A DNA stretch of 64,000 nucleotides from an uncultured Paracoccaceae bacterium. GTDB lineage: Bacteria; Pseudomonadota; Alphaproteobacteria; Rhodobacterales; Rhodobacteraceae. The stretch is from assembly GCA_947503935.1 (NCBI GenBank), contig CANNFR010000009.1:1-64000 (forward strand), in the 5' to 3' direction. The stretch's first letter is position 1. Each line of letters opens with the position of its first letter. Under the pieces are notes generated by a model. It made no database searches. It was given only the letters and a program-made list of their open reading frames with translations, and had not been told where the DNA came from. Position numbers and translations under genes: made by a program. This document shows, one piece after another, positions 62,714 through 64,000 of the stretch.

Positions 62714-63598
62714 TTACAAACTCTTCAGAAAAGCCCCCAGTTTTGCCAGTGACGCATCGGCCTCGGGCAACCAACCCTGAAAGATCGGCCAGTCGTGGGG
62801 TGTTCCATCGCCGATATCCACCTCGACCTGGGCGCCGGTTGCCCGCAGCACATCGGCCATCCGCAACGTGTCATCGCGCAGAAGTTCCGTGCTGCCGACC
62901 GACATGTAAACGGGTGTACGATCCGAGAACGTGGCGAAAAGCGGCGATATGCGCGGGTCGTCAGGTGCCAGAGCGCCGATAACGAGGTCGCGCAGAAAAG
63001 CGACCTTCTGAACGGGAAATATCGGATCGGCGCCGGCATTCTCGGTTATCGAGCCACCAGACAGCGTCAGATCGGTCCAGGGCGAAAATGCGTAGACGGC
63101 CTTGGGTGGAGTGCCTTCGCGGCAAAGGTGGGACAAAAGCGCCAGCGCAACGCCACCCCCCGCGCTGTCACCACCCAGCACAATCCGATCGGGCGAATGC
63201 CCTGCGGCGACGAGATATCGCCAAGCTGCCAAGGCCGCGTCAGACGCCGCCGGGGCGGGATGTTCAGGCGCCAGGGGATATGCTGGAAGGAACCCACGCA
63301 GGCCAGTCATCTGGCAGAGCCGCGCGACAAGCCTGCGATGCGTTTTCGGACTGCCCGAGATATACCCCCCACCGTGGAGGTGCAGGATGATGTCTTCGCT
63401 GGCGACCGGCCCGGCTGTTACCCAGAGGCCCTTCACGGCTCCAGCCTCGGGTGTGTAGACGGCCGATCGAACCGGATAGAAAAGACGCGAAGCGACGGAA
63501 AACCCACGCTCGGCCAAGCGGGGATGCCGTGTCGCGGCCAGCGTAGGCCGCACCGCAAGCCGGAGCAGGGTATTCAGGGCTTTCAGCCGCGCGCTCAA
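62714..63598 (-). CDS. Alpha/beta hydrolase, HSL/acetyl-esterase family
   Basis: A 294-residue esterase. [20 protein letters not shown] is the oxyanion-hole HGGG motif; [20 protein letters not shown] carries the nucleophile Ser in GDSAG; the Asp (DDTLRMAD region) and His (GTPHDWPIF) complete the triad. The start is probably TTG at 63598, overlapping gshB by 4 bp; an in-frame GTG at 63631 is the alternative. Confidence 0.9.
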   Translation of the reverse strand: MSARLKALNTLLRLAVRPTLAATRHPRLAERGFSVASRLFYPVRSAVYTPEAGAVKGLWVTAGPVASEDIILHLHGGGYISGSPKTHRRLVARLCQMTGLRGFLPAYPLAPEHPAPAASDAALAAWRYLVAAGHSPDRIVLGGDSAGGGVALALLSHLCREGTPPKAVYAFSPWTDLTLSGGSITENAGADPIFPVQKVAFLRDLVIGALAPDDPRISPLFATFSDRTPVYMSVGSTELLRDDTLRMADVLRATGAQVEVDIGDGTPHDWPIFQGWLPEADASLAKLGAFLKSL

Positions 63599-64000
63599 AC
63601 CCCGGCCCGCTTCGCCTCGATCACCTCCCACATTTTGCGGGCGGCGTTGGTGCCGTCAAAGCGTTCCAGCTCCTGAATGCCGGTGGGCGAGGTGACGTTG
63701 ATCTCGGTCAGCCAATTGCCGATCACGTCGATGCCCACGAAAATCTGGCCCTTCTCGCGCAGAAGCGGGCCGATCGCGGCGCAGATTTCAAGGTCACGCT
63801 CGGTCAGGCCGACCTTCTCGGGCCGGCCGCCCACATGCATGTTCGACCGTGTCTCGCCCGCCGCCGGCACCCGGTTGATCGCGCCGACAGGCTCGCCATT
63901 CACCAAGATCACTCGTTTGTCGCCTTTGGCCACGTCGGGCACGAATTTCTGGGCGATCAGGGGCTCGCGGCTCATCCCCGTGAACAGCTCATGCAACGAT
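63595..64000 (-). CDS. gshB: Glutathione synthetase, C-terminal part (gene continues beyond window)
   Basis: The 3' 135 codons of an ATP-grasp ligase. The visible region has AVNRVP-like [40 protein letters not shown] and [11 protein letters not shown], the conserved ATP/metal-binding end of GshB. It joins gamma-glutamylcysteine with glycine to make glutathione. The start lies past position 64000. Confidence 0.93.
   Translation of the reverse strand, partial: SLHELFTGMSREPLIAQKFVPDVAKGDKRVILVNGEPVGAINRVPAAGETRSNMHVGGRPEKVGLTERDLEICAAIGPLLREKGQIFVGIDVIGNWLTEINVTSPTGIQELERFDGTNAARKMWEVIEAKRAGV

Overview
The window is high-GC alphaproteobacterial chromosome, most probably a Rhodobacteraceae (Roseobacter/Rhodobacter-group) species. 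The signs are the RpoHII-type heat-shock sigma factor beside cobU, a MoeB with an N-terminal membrane segment followed by dut and coaBC, a YifB/GST/gshB neighbourhood, and serralysin-like proteins starting MCxxC with RTX tails. It divides into two parts at a tRNA-Arg(CCU) gene at 26640-26715.

Positions 1 to about 26600 are accessory DNA. From the left: a HEPN-type protein; an IS110-family (IS1111 group) element whose 3' non-coding region carries two segments matching its own insertion flanks, as expected for a guide (bridge/seek) RNA; a two-gene RNA-repair operon (RNA ligase plus HD-polynucleotide kinase); a large STAND-type NTPase with a predicted N-terminal nuclease and HEAT-like tail; a TrlF-type PHP-ATPase; phage-like HTH and HNH genes; a three-gene cassette (TIGR04255 family, HTH protein, unknown 'SQTCD' protein); and two small housekeeping-like genes. 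From 17573 to 26591 lies a compact phage-satellite-like module: a P4-type primase-helicase and a CHC2/Toprim primase in one leftward operon, a divergent Cro-like/repressor switch with palindromic operators, small unknown genes, an excisionase-like HTH and a tyrosine integrase ending 48 bp from the tRNA. The defence-like genes look like cargo of this or a larger island whose far attachment site is not visible.

Positions 26800 to 46750 are a surface-polysaccharide and secretion region: a LacI-type regulator, UDP-glucuronate-epimerase-like enzyme, CAP-domain protein, FlaA1/CapD-type dehydratase, sugar transferase, second epimerase, an ABC-dependent capsule exporter (KpsM, KpsE, KpsT), two RTX proteins (an M10 metalloprotease and a beta-propeller-like protein with near-identical C-terminal secretion modules), a sulfotransferase and two glycosyltransferases.

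Positions 46900 to 64000 are mostly core metabolism: hydroxyacid dehydrogenase, SH3 protein, CDF metal transporter, M3 oligopeptidase, DUF4399 protein, a polar amino-acid ABC transporter, a frameshifted gene, moeB, dut, coaBC, rpoH with a sigma-E-like promoter, cobU, a GST, yifB, a minimal GT51 glycosyltransferase, an alpha/beta hydrolase and the 3' end of gshB.

Functions are assigned by reading motifs and recalled family resemblance only; no database search was run.
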